DNA of 64,000 nt, from NCBI RefSeq assembly GCF_036625195.1, contig NZ_JAZKUG010000001.1, forward strand, positions 4,836,001-4,900,000. Reading direction: 5' to 3'. Numbering within the stretch: the first letter of the stretch is position 1; every line of letters starts with the position of its first letter. The notes beneath the pieces are model-generated. The model was not told the origin of the DNA. It made no database searches and saw only the letters and a list, made by a program, of their open reading frames with translations. The DNA is from Accumulibacter sp. Lineage in GTDB: Bacteria > Pseudomonadota > Gammaproteobacteria > Burkholderiales > Rhodocyclaceae. The position numbers were made by a program, and so were the translations under genes. Positions 10,771 through 19,646 of the stretch are shown here, piece after piece.

Positions 10771-12002
10771 GCTCTGCTCCTCATTGATGACAGGGTTGGT
10801 GTGGAAAATGGATTCTGGCCGGGCAGCGCCGGCCTGCTCATGGCAGCAAGACAGCGACCGGAGGTGCACTGCCGCAGGTCTGCAAGCCCCTCCGGATGGA
10901 TCAGGTGGTCGTGCGACCGGATGAACCGGAGTCCGATGAATCGCCGCCACACTGCTATCCGAGGGAGCGAGCCAAGGGTTGCGAATCGGTGCCGCGCCAT
11001 CGGCGGCAACGGTCGCGACCACTGGTCCGTCCGTCGATCAGATCGATCAAGTGGTGGCCGTACGGAGATTTCAGCTCGCCGGGGCCGATCGGGCGAGCCG
11101 CGGAGATCGACAGCACGTTGTTCGGAATCTGCCGAACCGGAACGTTCTGCTGTCCGGTCGTGCGCTCCCTTCCTCATCGCGCCGAATCTCCGTGATGAGT
11201 TCCCTCTGTCCCCACAACACAATCTGCGTCGCCGACATCTTCAGACCTGGTCTCGGCCCGCTCGCAGATGCCCCGGCCGCAGTAGCGGTCGGGCACGCGC
11301 CGAGCGCTGGCACAGTCTTGCCCGTCGAGCCGGTAGTGGGCGCCGGCAGGCACGCACCCACAGTGGCCCTTGGATGCCGGGATGCGGGTTTTCTCGCGCA
11401 TCGGGAGGCGTTCATTCGAGGCTTCGCCGGCGGCACACGGAGCGCCCCGCACGACGCTGTGGTCGCTGCTCTGGCACGCAGGAAAGGCGTTACGGTGCGC
11501 CGCGTCCCAGCGCTGCACCGAAGCAGCCAGCCGCCTGCGTGCCCGCCGAGCGCGGCAGATCATGCGGTCACCTGCGGTCGGCAAGGTGCTGCCTCGCACA
11601 GCCCCCTCCGTCTTCTCGCCCGCGCCGCGCGCCGCGAACACAGGGGGAAGCGCTTCGCCGACGCCCGCAAGCGGTCTCGTCCGCTGACATGACCGCGCGG
11701 GCCCCTGCTCGCTCGACATCTGTCGCCGCTCCTGGACGTGCTGACCGGTTGCTCGATACGTGAAAACCAGCAGCCTCGCCGCCAGCGGGCTCGCTTTCTC
11801 TTGCTGCTGTGGCAGGCGAGCATGAGTCGTTCGCACCTTCCTCATCGAACCACCCACAGAAAGACCATACAGCGAGCCGGGACCTTTGGATACCCTGCGA
11901 CAGTAGAATTCTCACGCTTCGCCGGCCACCGGCGACACGGCGGCCCGACGGCCGGTGGTCGCCGCCGCGGCGAGCCGGGACTGGACCGAGCCTGCGGGGC
12001 GT
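10771..12002. other. Intergenic stretch, no recognisable gene
   Basis: About 1.2 kb between the start of the 10770 RTX gene and the end of the 12003 RTX gene. All six frames are rich in Arg, Ala and Pro without a convincing family. One minus-strand stretch near 11030-11170 reads protein-like (with SPYGHHLIDLIDGR) but is bounded by stop codons, so it may be a relic. An imperfect inverted repeat (CCACCGGC / GCCGGTGG) lies near 11930-11960, downstream of the 12003 stop. Confidence 0.5.
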
Positions 12003-15000
12003 TCACGTGACCACGAAATCGAGGTTGCTCAACGAGAGCCCGCTGCCGAGACTGGCGATCTGCACGGGGCCGCCTCCGGCGTTGCCGTTGGCGTCGTAGT
12101 ACAGCACGCCGCTGGTGCTGTCGTAGATGACGAAGTCGTCGGCGTCGGCGGCGGCGATGACCCCGGCTCCGGAGCGGAACGAGGTGGCGGCGAGGGTGCC
12201 GGGGCTCAGCAGCGAGGTGAAGATCGCGTTCTCGAGTTCGATCGTGTCGTCGACGACGTTGAAGTCGCTGATCGTGTCGCGATTGGTCGCGACGTTCGGC
12301 AGGGTGTCGAAGCGGAAGGTGTCGGCGCCGAGGCCGCCGCTGAGGGTGTCGTTGCCGTTGCCGCCGCTGAGGACGTTGGCGCCGCCGTCGCCGCTGAGGG
12401 TGTCGGCGTAGGCCGAGCCGACGAGGTTCTCGATGCCGGTGAGGGTGTCGCTGCCGGAGCCGCCGGTGGCGGCGCCGCTGGCGAGGCTGGCGGTGACGCC
12501 GCTGCCGCTGACGCCGTAGAGGTAGCTGGCGGTGTCGTTGCCGCCGGCACCGTCGAGGGCGTTGGCGCCGGTTCCGGCGTAGAGGAGGTTGGCGAGGGCG
12601 TTGCCGCTCAGGCTGGCGGTGCCGGTGGCGAGGATGCGGCCGTTCTCGATGTGGGCGCCGAGGGTGTAGGCGGCGAGGTAGCTGAAGACCTGGTCGATGC
12701 CGCCGGTGGTGGGATTGGCGTTGCTCTCGCTGACGCTGTCGCCGGCGTGGTCGACGTAGTAGGAGTCGTTGCCGTCGCCGCCGCTCAGGCTGTCGGCACC
12801 GGTACCGCCCCAGAGGGTGTCGTTGCCGGCGCCACCGTCGAGAGTGTCGTTGCCGGCGTTGCCATTGAGGAAGTCGTTGCCCTGGGCGCCGTTGAGGCGG
12901 TTGGCGTTGCCGTCGCCGGTGAGGGTGTCGTCGTAGGTGGAGCCGCTGAGGTTCTCGATTCCCGTGAGGGTGTCGCTGCCGGAGCCGCCGGTGGCCTGTG
13001 CGCCGCTGAGGGCCAAGCTGACGCTGACGCCGCTGCCGCTGACGGCGTAGAGATAGTTGACGGTGTCGTTGCCGCCGGCGCCGTCGAGGAGGTTGGCGCC
13101 GCTGCCGGCGTCGAGGAGGTTGTCGAGGGCGTTGCCGATGAGGTTGGCGACGCCGGTGGCGAGGATGCGGCCGTTCTCGATGTGGGCGCCGAGGGTGGTG
13201 CTGGCAAGGTAGCTGAGGACCTGGTCGGTGCCGCCGGTTGCCGGGTTGGCGTTGGTCTCGCTGACGCTGTCGCCGGCGTCGTCGAGGTAGTAGAAGTCGG
13301 AGCCGTCACCACCGATCAGGCTGTCGGCGCCAGTGCCGCCCCAGAGGCGGTCGTTGCCGGCGCCGCCGTCGAGGGTGTCGTTGCCGGCACCGCCGTTGAG
13401 GAAGTCGTTGCCCTGCGCGCCGGTGAGGCGGTTGGCGTTGCCGTCGCCGGTGAGGGTGTCGTCGTAGGTCGAGCCGGTGAGGTTCTCGATTCCCGTGAGG
13501 GTGTCGCTGCCGGAGCCGCCTGTGGTCTGGGCGCCGGCAAGGGCGAGGCTGACGCTGACGCCGCTGCCACTGACGGCGTAGAGGTAGCTGACGGTGTCGT
13601 TGCCGCCGGCGCCGTCGAGGAGGTTGGCGCCGGTGCCGGCGTCGAGGAGGTTGTCGAGGGCGTTGCCGGTGAGGTTCGCGGCACCGGTGGCAAGGATGCG
13701 GCCGTTCTCGATATGCGTGGCGAGGGTGTAGGCGGCGAGGTAGCTGAAGACCTGGTCGGTGCCGCCCGTTGCCGGGTTGGCATTGGTCTCGCTGACGCTG
13801 TCGCCGGCGTGGTCGACGTAATAGGAGTCGGAGCCGTCACGGCCGATCAGGCTGTCGGCACCGGTGCCGCCCCAGAGGCGGTCGTTGCCGGCGCCACCGT
13901 CAAGGGTGTCGTTGCCGGCGCCGCCATCGAGGAAGTCGTTGCCACCGGCGCCGCTGAGAACATTGGCGTTGCCGTCGCCGCGCAGGGTGTCGTCGTAGTT
14001 CGATCCGCCGAGGTTCTCGATGGCGATCAGGGTGTCGCTGCCGGAGCCGCCGGTGGCCTGCGCGCCGAGGATGGCGAGGCTGACGTTGACGCCGCTGCTG
14101 GCGCCGTGGAGGTAGCTGACGGTGTCGTTGCCGCCGGCGCCGTCAAGGAGGTTGGCGCCGGTGCCGGCGTCGAGGCGGTTGTCGAGGGCGTTGCCGGTGA
14201 GGTTGGCGGCGCCGGTGGCGAGAATGCGGCCGTTTTCGATGTGGGCACCGAGGGTGTAGGCCGCGAGGCTGCTGAAGACTTGGTCGGTGCCGCCGCTGAC
14301 GGGGTTGGCATTGGTCTCCGTGACGCGGTCACCGGCATGATCCACGTAATACTGGTCGGAGCCGTCGCCACCGATCAGGCTGTCGGCGCCGAGGCCGCCG
14401 TCGAGGGTGTCGTCGCCGGCACCACCAGCCAGGGTGTCGTTGCCGCTGGCGCCTTCGAGCCGGTTGGCGTTGCCATCGCCGGTCAGCGTGTCGGCGTGGA
14501 TCGAGCCGCTGAGGTTCTCGATGCCGACCAGGGTGTCGCTGCCGGAACCGCCGGTCGCCTGCGGGCCGGCGATGGCGAGGCTGACGCTGACGCCGCTGCT
14601 GACGCCGTAGAGGTAGCTCGCGGTGTCGTTGCCGCCGGCGCCGTCAAGTAGGTTGTTGCCGCTGCCGCCGTAGAGGAGGTTGTCGAGGTCGTTGCCGGTG
14701 AGGCTGGCGATGCCGGCGGCAAGAATGCGGCCGTTCTCGACATTCGCGCCGAGCGTGTAGGCGGCGAGCGAGCTGAAGACTTGGTCGGTGCCTCCGGTGG
14801 CGGGGTTGGCGTTGGTTTCGGTGACGCTGTCGCCGGCGTGGTCAACGTAGTACTGGTCGGAGCCGTCACCGCCAATCAGGCTGTCGGCGCCAGTGCCGCC
14901 CCAGAGGCGATCGCTCCCCGAGCCGCCATCGAGGGTGTCGGCGCCGCTGCCGCCGTTGAGGACGTTGGCGTTCCCGTTTCCGGTGATCGTGTTGGCCAGC

Positions 15001-18000
15001 GCATTTCCGGTCCCATCGATGCCATTGGCGCCGGTGAGAATGAGGTTCTCGACTCCCGTGGGCAGCGCATAACTGACCGACGAATGCACCGTATCCGGAT
15101 CCCCCCGGAAAGGATTCTCCACCACGAAGACGTCGGAATCATTGTCCTGGTCGCCTTCGACCAGCCCGTTGGCGTCGCTTGAGAAGAGGATGTGGCGCCC
15201 GTCGGCAGAGAACGAAGCGTTGGTGCTGCCAGAGTTCCCTTGCGCCCCGGTCGACCCGTTCGACACGCACTGGATCGCCCCCGTCTGCAGGTCCTTGACG
15301 AAGACGTCGCGGAGCCCGTTCGTATCGCCGGCCACCAGATTGCTGGCCGCGCTCTCGAACACGACGTACCGCCCGTCAGTGGAAAACGACGCGCCGCGGC
15401 TGTCACCCCCCCCCTGAGCCCCGGTCGAGTCGGTCGACACGCGCAGAATCGCCCCCGTCTGCAAGTCCTTGACGAAGATGTCCCGTTGCCCGTTCGTATC
15501 GCCGGCGACGAGGTTGCTGGCGTAGCTCGCGAAGACAACGTGGCGCCCATCAGCAGAAAACGAGGCCCCTTCGCTGCCAGAGTTCGCCTCCGCCCCAGTC
15601 GAGTCAGTCGACACGCGCAGGATCCCCCCCGTCTGCAAGTCCTTGACGAAGATGTCCGGTTGCCCGTTCGTATCGCCGGCGACCAAGTTGCTGGCATAGC
15701 TCGCGAAGGCAACGTGGCGCCCGTCAGCAGAAAACGAAGCCCCTTCGCTGCCAGCGTTCGCCTCCGCCCCGGTCGAGTCGGTCGACACGCGCTGGATCGC
15801 CCCCGTCTGCAGGTCCTTGACAAAGATGTCGCTGTTGCCCCAGTTCCAATCGCCGACAACGAGGTTGCTGGCCCAGCTATGGAAGACGACATACCGCCCG
15901 TCAGCAGAAGACGACGCGCCGTAGCTGCCAGAGTTCGCCTCCGCGCCGGTCGAGTCGGTCGACACGCGCTGGACCGCCCCCGTCTGCAGGTCCTTGACGA
16001 AGATGTCGGTGTACCGATTCCAATCGCCGACGACGAGGTTGATGGCCTCGCTCTCGAAAAGGACGTAGCGCCCGTCGGAAGAGAACGACGCGTCGTGGCT
16101 GCCCCGGCTCCCCTGCACCCCGGTCGAGTCGGTTGACACCCGCTGGATCGCCCCCGTCGGCAAATCCTTGACGAAGATGTCCCAGTCGCCGTTCGTATCG
16201 TCGTCGACGAAGTTGCTCGCCCCGCTTTGGAAGACGACGTAGCGCCCGTCGGCAGAAAACGCCCCGGCGTAACTACCAGCGTTCCCCTGCGCCCCGGCGA
16301 CCGTAGACGAGACGAGGAGCAGCGAGTTCTCCCGCACCACATCGCCGGGATCATCAACGACGTAGGTGTCGCCGCCAATGCCACCCTCCATCGTATCGGC
16401 ACCTGCACCGCCGTCAATCCGGTCGTCGCCGTGCCCGCCATAGAGCGTGTCGTTGCCCGCGAGGCCGTTCAGCGTGTCGTTGCCGGCAAGGCCGTCGAAC
16501 TCGTCGTTACCGTGCGTGCCGGCAAACAACTCGGGGCTCGGAGTCCCGACATTGGGACTCCAGCCACCCAGGCTCGACGACAAGAGGCTCGACTTGCTGA
16601 CGTTGTTCAGAATGACCGCCGTCTGGAATGCGCTGCCGACTCCCGGGCCATCGAGGTCAAAGTCGAGCAGGGTGTTGGCACCCGACTGCGTCAGGCGGGC
16701 ATGGCCGCTGCCAAAGGGGTTGCTGCCCGGTGTGAAGTTGGTGAAAAGCCAGGAGGGAAGCACGCTGATGAAGTCGCCACCATTGCCCGGAGTGAAGTCG
16801 GTAATCGTGTCGGTCGAGTTGTCGCCGGACTCATGCCAGACGGAGAAGCCATCGCTGCCCGCACCGCCGGTCAGCGTGTCGTTGCCCAGCCCGCCATAGA
16901 GCGTGTCGTTGCCCGCGAGGCCATTCAGCGTGTCGTTGCCGGCACGGCCGTTGAGGTCATCGTTGCTGAGGGTGCCGGCAAGCAGGTCGTCGTACGGAGT
17001 TGCGACATTGTGATCCCAGCCTTGCAGGTTCGAAGAAACCAGGCTCGACTTGCTCACGTTGTTGAGAATGGCCGCCGTCTGGAACGTGCCACCGACTCCC
17101 GGCCCATCGCGATCGAACTCGAGCAGGGTATTGGCGCCCGACTGCGTCAAGCGGGCGTGACCGCTGCCAAAAGGATTACTGTTCGGCTTGTAGTTGGTGA
17201 ATGACGCGACTACGTCGATCTGGTCGCCACCAGATCCCGGAGTGAAGTCGATGATCGTCTCGACCGATGTGTCGTCTGGAGCGGTCCACATATTGAAGAG
17301 GTCGGAACCAGAGCCGCCGCTCAGGGTGTCGTTGCCGAGCCCACCATCGAGATAGTCGTCGCCCGCGCCTCCACTCAGCGTGTCGTTGCCTTCCTGGCCG
17401 AAGAGCGAGTCGTTCTCCTCGCCACCATCGAGGCTGTCGTCGCCAAGCCGGCCGTCAAGATAGTCGTTGCCCGCACCTCCGGTCAGGGTGTCGTTGCCGA
17501 GCCCGCCGTCGAGATTGTCGTCACCCGCGTCTCCGATCAGCGTGTCGTTTCCTTCCTGACCGTAGAGCGCGTCGTTCCCCTGCCCGCCATCAAGGCTGTC
17601 GTTGCCGGAACCGCCGTCAAGGGTGTCGTTGCCGGGAAAGCCGTTCAAGGTATCGTCGCCAGCAAGACCCTCAATGACCTCGTCGTCTGCACCACCGTCG
17701 AGAAGATCGGGCCCGGAAGTCCCGACGTTGGGATTCCAAACGTCGAAGTTGTACGACACTAGGCTTGATCTGCTGACGTTGGTGAAAATGACGGCAGTCT
17801 GGAATCCCCCGCCTACTCCCGGCCCATCGACGTCGAACTCGAGCAGGGTGTCAGCACCCGACTGCGTCAGGCGGGCGTGGCCACTGCCGAAGGGGTTGCT
17901 GCCCGACGTGTAGTTGCTGAAACGCCAAGTGGGAAGCGACATCACGTCGCCATTGGTTCCCGCAGTGAAGTCGGTGATGGTGTCGGTCGAGCTGTCGCCG

Positions 18001-18224
18001 GGGTTTTCCCAGTGCCAGACAGTGAAGTAATCGATGCCCGCACCGCCGGTCAGGGTGTCGTTACCTTCTTGGCCGTAGAGCCCGTCGACGCCATCACCGC
18101 CGTCAAGAAAGTCGTTGCCGAGCCCGCCATAAAGGGTGTCGTTGCCGCCAAGACCGTGCATATCGTCGTTGCCAGCGCTTCCAGCAAGCGGATCGTCGCC
18201 GCTTGTCCCGTTGTAGGTGCTCAT
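12003..18224 (-). CDS. RTX protein with PD40 propeller and three secretion-target-like modules
   Basis: Complete gene of 2,073 residues; ATG 18224 is preceded by AGGGAG and the stop is TGA. The N-terminus (MSTYNGTSGDD) is clearly related to that of the next gene downstream (MSTYDGTPGND), so the two are paralogues. Order: RTX repeats (1-70), three modules of the DTITDF...HARLTQSGA...LLEFDxDGPG type (about 71-175, 317-415, 467-570) separated by RTX repeats, one seven-bladed PD40 propeller (about 631-1041), RTX arrays built from 176-residue modules (about 1041-1965), and the shared C-terminal segment with NRDTISDFNVVDDTIELENA and an LDFVVT end. Known: RTX and such C-termini direct type I secretion. 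Inferred: secreted, calcium-folded, binding protein. No enzyme domain is seen. Confidence 0.93.
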   Translation of the reverse strand: MSTYNGTSGDDPLAGSAGNDDMHGLGGNDTLYGGLGNDFLDGGDGVDGLYGQEGNDTLTGGAGIDYFTVWHWENPGDSSTDTITDFTAGTNGDVMSLPTWRFSNYTSGSNPFGSGHARLTQSGADTLLEFDVDGPGVGGGFQTAVIFTNVSRSSLVSYNFDVWNPNVGTSGPDLLDGGADDEVIEGLAGDDTLNGFPGNDTLDGGSGNDSLDGGQGNDALYGQEGNDTLIGDAGDDNLDGGLGNDTLTGGAGNDYLDGRLGDDSLDGGEENDSLFGQEGNDTLSGGAGDDYLDGGLGNDTLSGGSGSDLFNMWTAPDDTSVETIIDFTPGSGGDQIDVVASFTNYKPNSNPFGSGHARLTQSGANTLLEFDRDGPGVGGTFQTAAILNNVSKSSLVSSNLQGWDHNVATPYDDLLAGTLSNDDLNGRAGNDTLNGLAGNDTLYGGLGNDTLTGGAGSDGFSVWHESGDNSTDTITDFTPGNGGDFISVLPSWLFTNFTPGSNPFGSGHARLTQSGANTLLDFDLDGPGVGSAFQTAVILNNVSKSSLLSSSLGGWSPNVGTPSPELFAGTHGNDEFDGLAGNDTLNGLAGNDTLYGGHGDDRIDGGAGADTMEGGIGGDTYVVDDPGDVVRENSLLLVSSTVAGAQGNAGSYAGAFSADGRYVVFQSGASNFVDDDTNGDWDIFVKDLPTGAIQRVSTDSTGVQGSRGSHDASFSSDGRYVLFESEAINLVVGDWNRYTDIFVKDLQTGAVQRVSTDSTGAEANSGSYGASSSADGRYVVFHSWASNLVVGDWNWGNSDIFVKDLQTGAIQRVSTDSTGAEANAGSEGASFSADGRHVAFASYASNLVAGDTNGQPDIFVKDLQTGGILRVSTDSTGAEANSGSEGASFSADGRHVVFASYASNLVAGDTNGQRDIFVKDLQTGAILRVSTDSTGAQGGGDSRGASFSTDGRYVVFESAASNLVAGDTNGLRDVFVKDLQTGAIQCVSNGSTGAQGNSGSTNASFSADGRHILFSSDANGLVEGDQDNDSDVFVVENPFRGDPDTVHSSVSYALPTGVENLILTGANGIDGTGNALANTITGNGNANVLNGGSGADTLDGGSGSDRLWGGTGADSLIGGDGSDQYYVDHAGDSVTETNANPATGGTDQVFSSLAAYTLGANVENGRILAAGIASLTGNDLDNLLYGGSGNNLLDGAGGNDTASYLYGVSSGVSVSLAIAGPQATGGSGSDTLVGIENLSGSIHADTLTGDGNANRLEGASGNDTLAGGAGDDTLDGGLGADSLIGGDGSDQYYVDHAGDRVTETNANPVSGGTDQVFSSLAAYTLGAHIENGRILATGAANLTGNALDNRLDAGTGANLLDGAGGNDTVSYLHGASSGVNVSLAILGAQATGGSGSDTLIAIENLGGSNYDDTLRGDGNANVLSGAGGNDFLDGGAGNDTLDGGAGNDRLWGGTGADSLIGRDGSDSYYVDHAGDSVSETNANPATGGTDQVFSYLAAYTLATHIENGRILATGAANLTGNALDNLLDAGTGANLLDGAGGNDTVSYLYAVSGSGVSVSLALAGAQTTGGSGSDTLTGIENLTGSTYDDTLTGDGNANRLTGAQGNDFLNGGAGNDTLDGGAGNDRLWGGTGADSLIGGDGSDFYYLDDAGDSVSETNANPATGGTDQVLSYLASTTLGAHIENGRILATGVANLIGNALDNLLDAGSGANLLDGAGGNDTVNYLYAVSGSGVSVSLALSGAQATGGSGSDTLTGIENLSGSTYDDTLTGDGNANRLNGAQGNDFLNGNAGNDTLDGGAGNDTLWGGTGADSLSGGDGNDSYYVDHAGDSVSESNANPTTGGIDQVFSYLAAYTLGAHIENGRILATGTASLSGNALANLLYAGTGANALDGAGGNDTASYLYGVSGSGVTASLASGAATGGSGSDTLTGIENLVGSAYADTLSGDGGANVLSGGNGNDTLSGGLGADTFRFDTLPNVATNRDTISDFNVVDDTIELENAIFTSLLSPGTLAATSFRSGAGVIAAADADDFVIYDSTSGVLYYDANGNAGGGPVQIASLGSGLSLSNLDFVVT
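15100..16330 (-). repeat. Seven-bladed PD40 propeller block
   Basis: Seven repeats of about 58-60 residues with ASFSADGRYVVF and DIFVKDLQTGAI motifs. Blades 4 and 5 are close to identical, pointing to recent duplication. The block ends at VVENPF. Confidence 0.78.
16520..18010 (-). repeat. Three secretion-target-like modules separated by RTX repeats
   Basis: Three related segments (about 17700-18010, 16980-17270, 16520-16820) each encode TDTITDF or an equivalent, NPFGSGHARLTQSGA, an LLEFD/LLDFD strand and NVSKSSL. They match the six tandem modules of the neighbouring gene, but here RTX repeats lie between them. Confidence 0.68.
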
Positions 18225-18756
18225 GTCGTGCTCCCTGGTGATGGAAGGATTGTTCCGGGAGCAGCGTTCATTGCCCGGTAACGCGTGCCCCCTCGTGCGA
18301 ATGAAAGGACGAGCCCAAAAAGTCTGCCGGCGATCCAGCAGCGAACACGGATGCGCCAGTCGGTCGTGCCACGAGTTCGTCCTCGCCTGCCGGGGCTGCC
18401 TTGCGCGTCAGCCCGACGACCGGACTCAAGGCTTGTGGATGGGACGAGCGCAACCGGCAACCAAACCGGCAACCAGATTCGCCGCAAGCATCGCGCGGCA
18501 GCGATCGTCATGGCGCACACCTCAGGCGAACACTCGTGAAGCCCCTCTTGCGACCGCACGCGAGTGCTCGCCGCTCCGAATTCAGCCTCCTACTTGGTCA
18601 CTGCTTCGACCTTGGACCGTTAATGTTGCTCTTGCTGGAAGATCTTGTAACACAGCTTTCCCCCGAATCCGTTGACCTGGATCAGTTACCCATTGATCAT
18701 TATGGTCTTTTTCAGCACGTGCCGCCAAGGTGTGCGAGGCGCCGCATGCGCAGCGC
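18225..18756. other. Intergenic stretch, nothing recognised
   Basis: Upstream of ATG 18224. Apart from the AGGGAG ribosome-binding site next to the start I see no supported gene. The part near 18600-18720 is locally AT-richer and may hold the promoter, but no clear -35/-10 pair can be named. Confidence 0.4.
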
Positions 18757-19103
18757 CTAAACCCACACGCGACCGAGGTGCGCGCGGCCATCGCGGGTGA
18801 CCCGAGCGCACCCGCTCGCACTGCCGTCTATCGCCGTCGCCGGCCCGAGCGTACCGTGCTCTATCGCGCCGTGCAGACGCACCCCGCTAGCCTTGCCGCG
18901 ACCGTCGAGCGCGCCGCCGAGTTGCACCGCGACGGCGGAACTGTCGCCACCGGAGGCGGCATCGCCCCAGGTAACGACCGAGCGTCGGCGCGCAGCGCGG
19001 CGAACGCTTTGGCGTTGCGCCATTCGCTGTCCGAGGGCAGACTCGCGACGAGCGCCGGGCGATCGGCAACGCGGTGATCGATGAGGACCAGGGTTCGCTT
19101 CAT
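18757..19103 (-). pseudogene. Decayed DUF4347 / AFAALRADGSVVTWG-repeat gene
   Basis: ATG 19103 has a good GGAGGA site and begins MKRTLVLIDHRVADRPALVA followed by SLPSDSEW. This aligns with the start of the DUF4347 protein at 50924 (MFKHLVFIDSRVADYPALVA, then GLNADTEW). Right after it the frame reads AFAALRADAR; one frame over the same DNA continues RSVVTWGDAASGGDSSAVA. Together these are a broken copy of the RCC1-like AFAALRADGSVVTWGD repeat that I associate with large DUF4347 proteins. So the DUF4347 N-terminus has been joined by deletion to a frameshifted repeat, and the rest is gone. The direct evidence is the similarity to the second DUF4347 copy in this window; the repeat assignment is from memory. 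Confidence 0.62.
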
Positions 19104-19603
19104 TGCATTCCTCCGGGGTGTATCGGGTCATGGTGTGCTGGCCGACCCGGGCGCGGTGGGCGACGAAGCCCGCCGCCGGCGGGGTTCGCCGCGTGCGCGG
19201 GTCTGGCCGGGAATCTGCCGCGCGTGCCGCGGTCGCTGTCGGAGTGGCTGTGCGAGTGGCTGTGCGGCGGTTGCAGCGCGGACGCGAAGGCGGCGGCGAA
19301 GCCGCCGACCGAGCGCGATGCACGCGAACCGCATCCGAGCACGGAACCCATCCTCCCGCAGAAAACACCCGCCACGGACGGACCAAGGCGGCGCGCCCGA
19401 ACGGTGGGCCGCTGCCGCCACCGGGAATCCGGTCGGCGGCTGGCGGTGTTGCCGGGGATCGAATCTAGCAGAAGGACCAGCGTCGTGGGGAAGCGATTTG
19501 CTTCTTACGTGGATCATACAGGGCGGGCTCTGGCACAGCCGGTGGCCGCCGCGGGACGGGCTCGCGCTGGGCCTGCTCCGGCTTTGCCCGCGGCGCTTTG
19601 GCT
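19104..19603. other. Intergenic stretch, nothing recognised
   Basis: Between the DUF4347 relic and the stem-loop after the RTX lipase gene. Long Arg/Ala/Pro-rich frames exist on both strands, as expected by chance at this GC content. No family motif is visible. Confidence 0.4.
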
Positions 19604-19642
19604 GGCAGTCACTGCCGCCGGCGAGCGGCGGCAGTGACTGCC
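19604..19642 (-). terminator. Perfect 17-bp stem-loop just after the RTX lipase stop
   Basis: The left arm 19604-19620 and right arm 19626-19642 are perfectly complementary, with loop GCGAG at 19621-19625. It begins four bases after the TGA of the RTX lipase gene (19647). No T-run follows in the minus direction, so it may block 3' exonucleases or act as a non-canonical terminator rather than a classical intrinsic one. Confidence 0.65.
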
Positions 19643-19646
19643 GACT

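Noticed and set aside
10771..12002. Possible peptidyl-prolyl isomerase fragment (SPYGHHLIDLIDGR)
   Set aside because: The match to parvulin C-termini is a few residues, stops lie on both sides, and no other parvulin motif is found.
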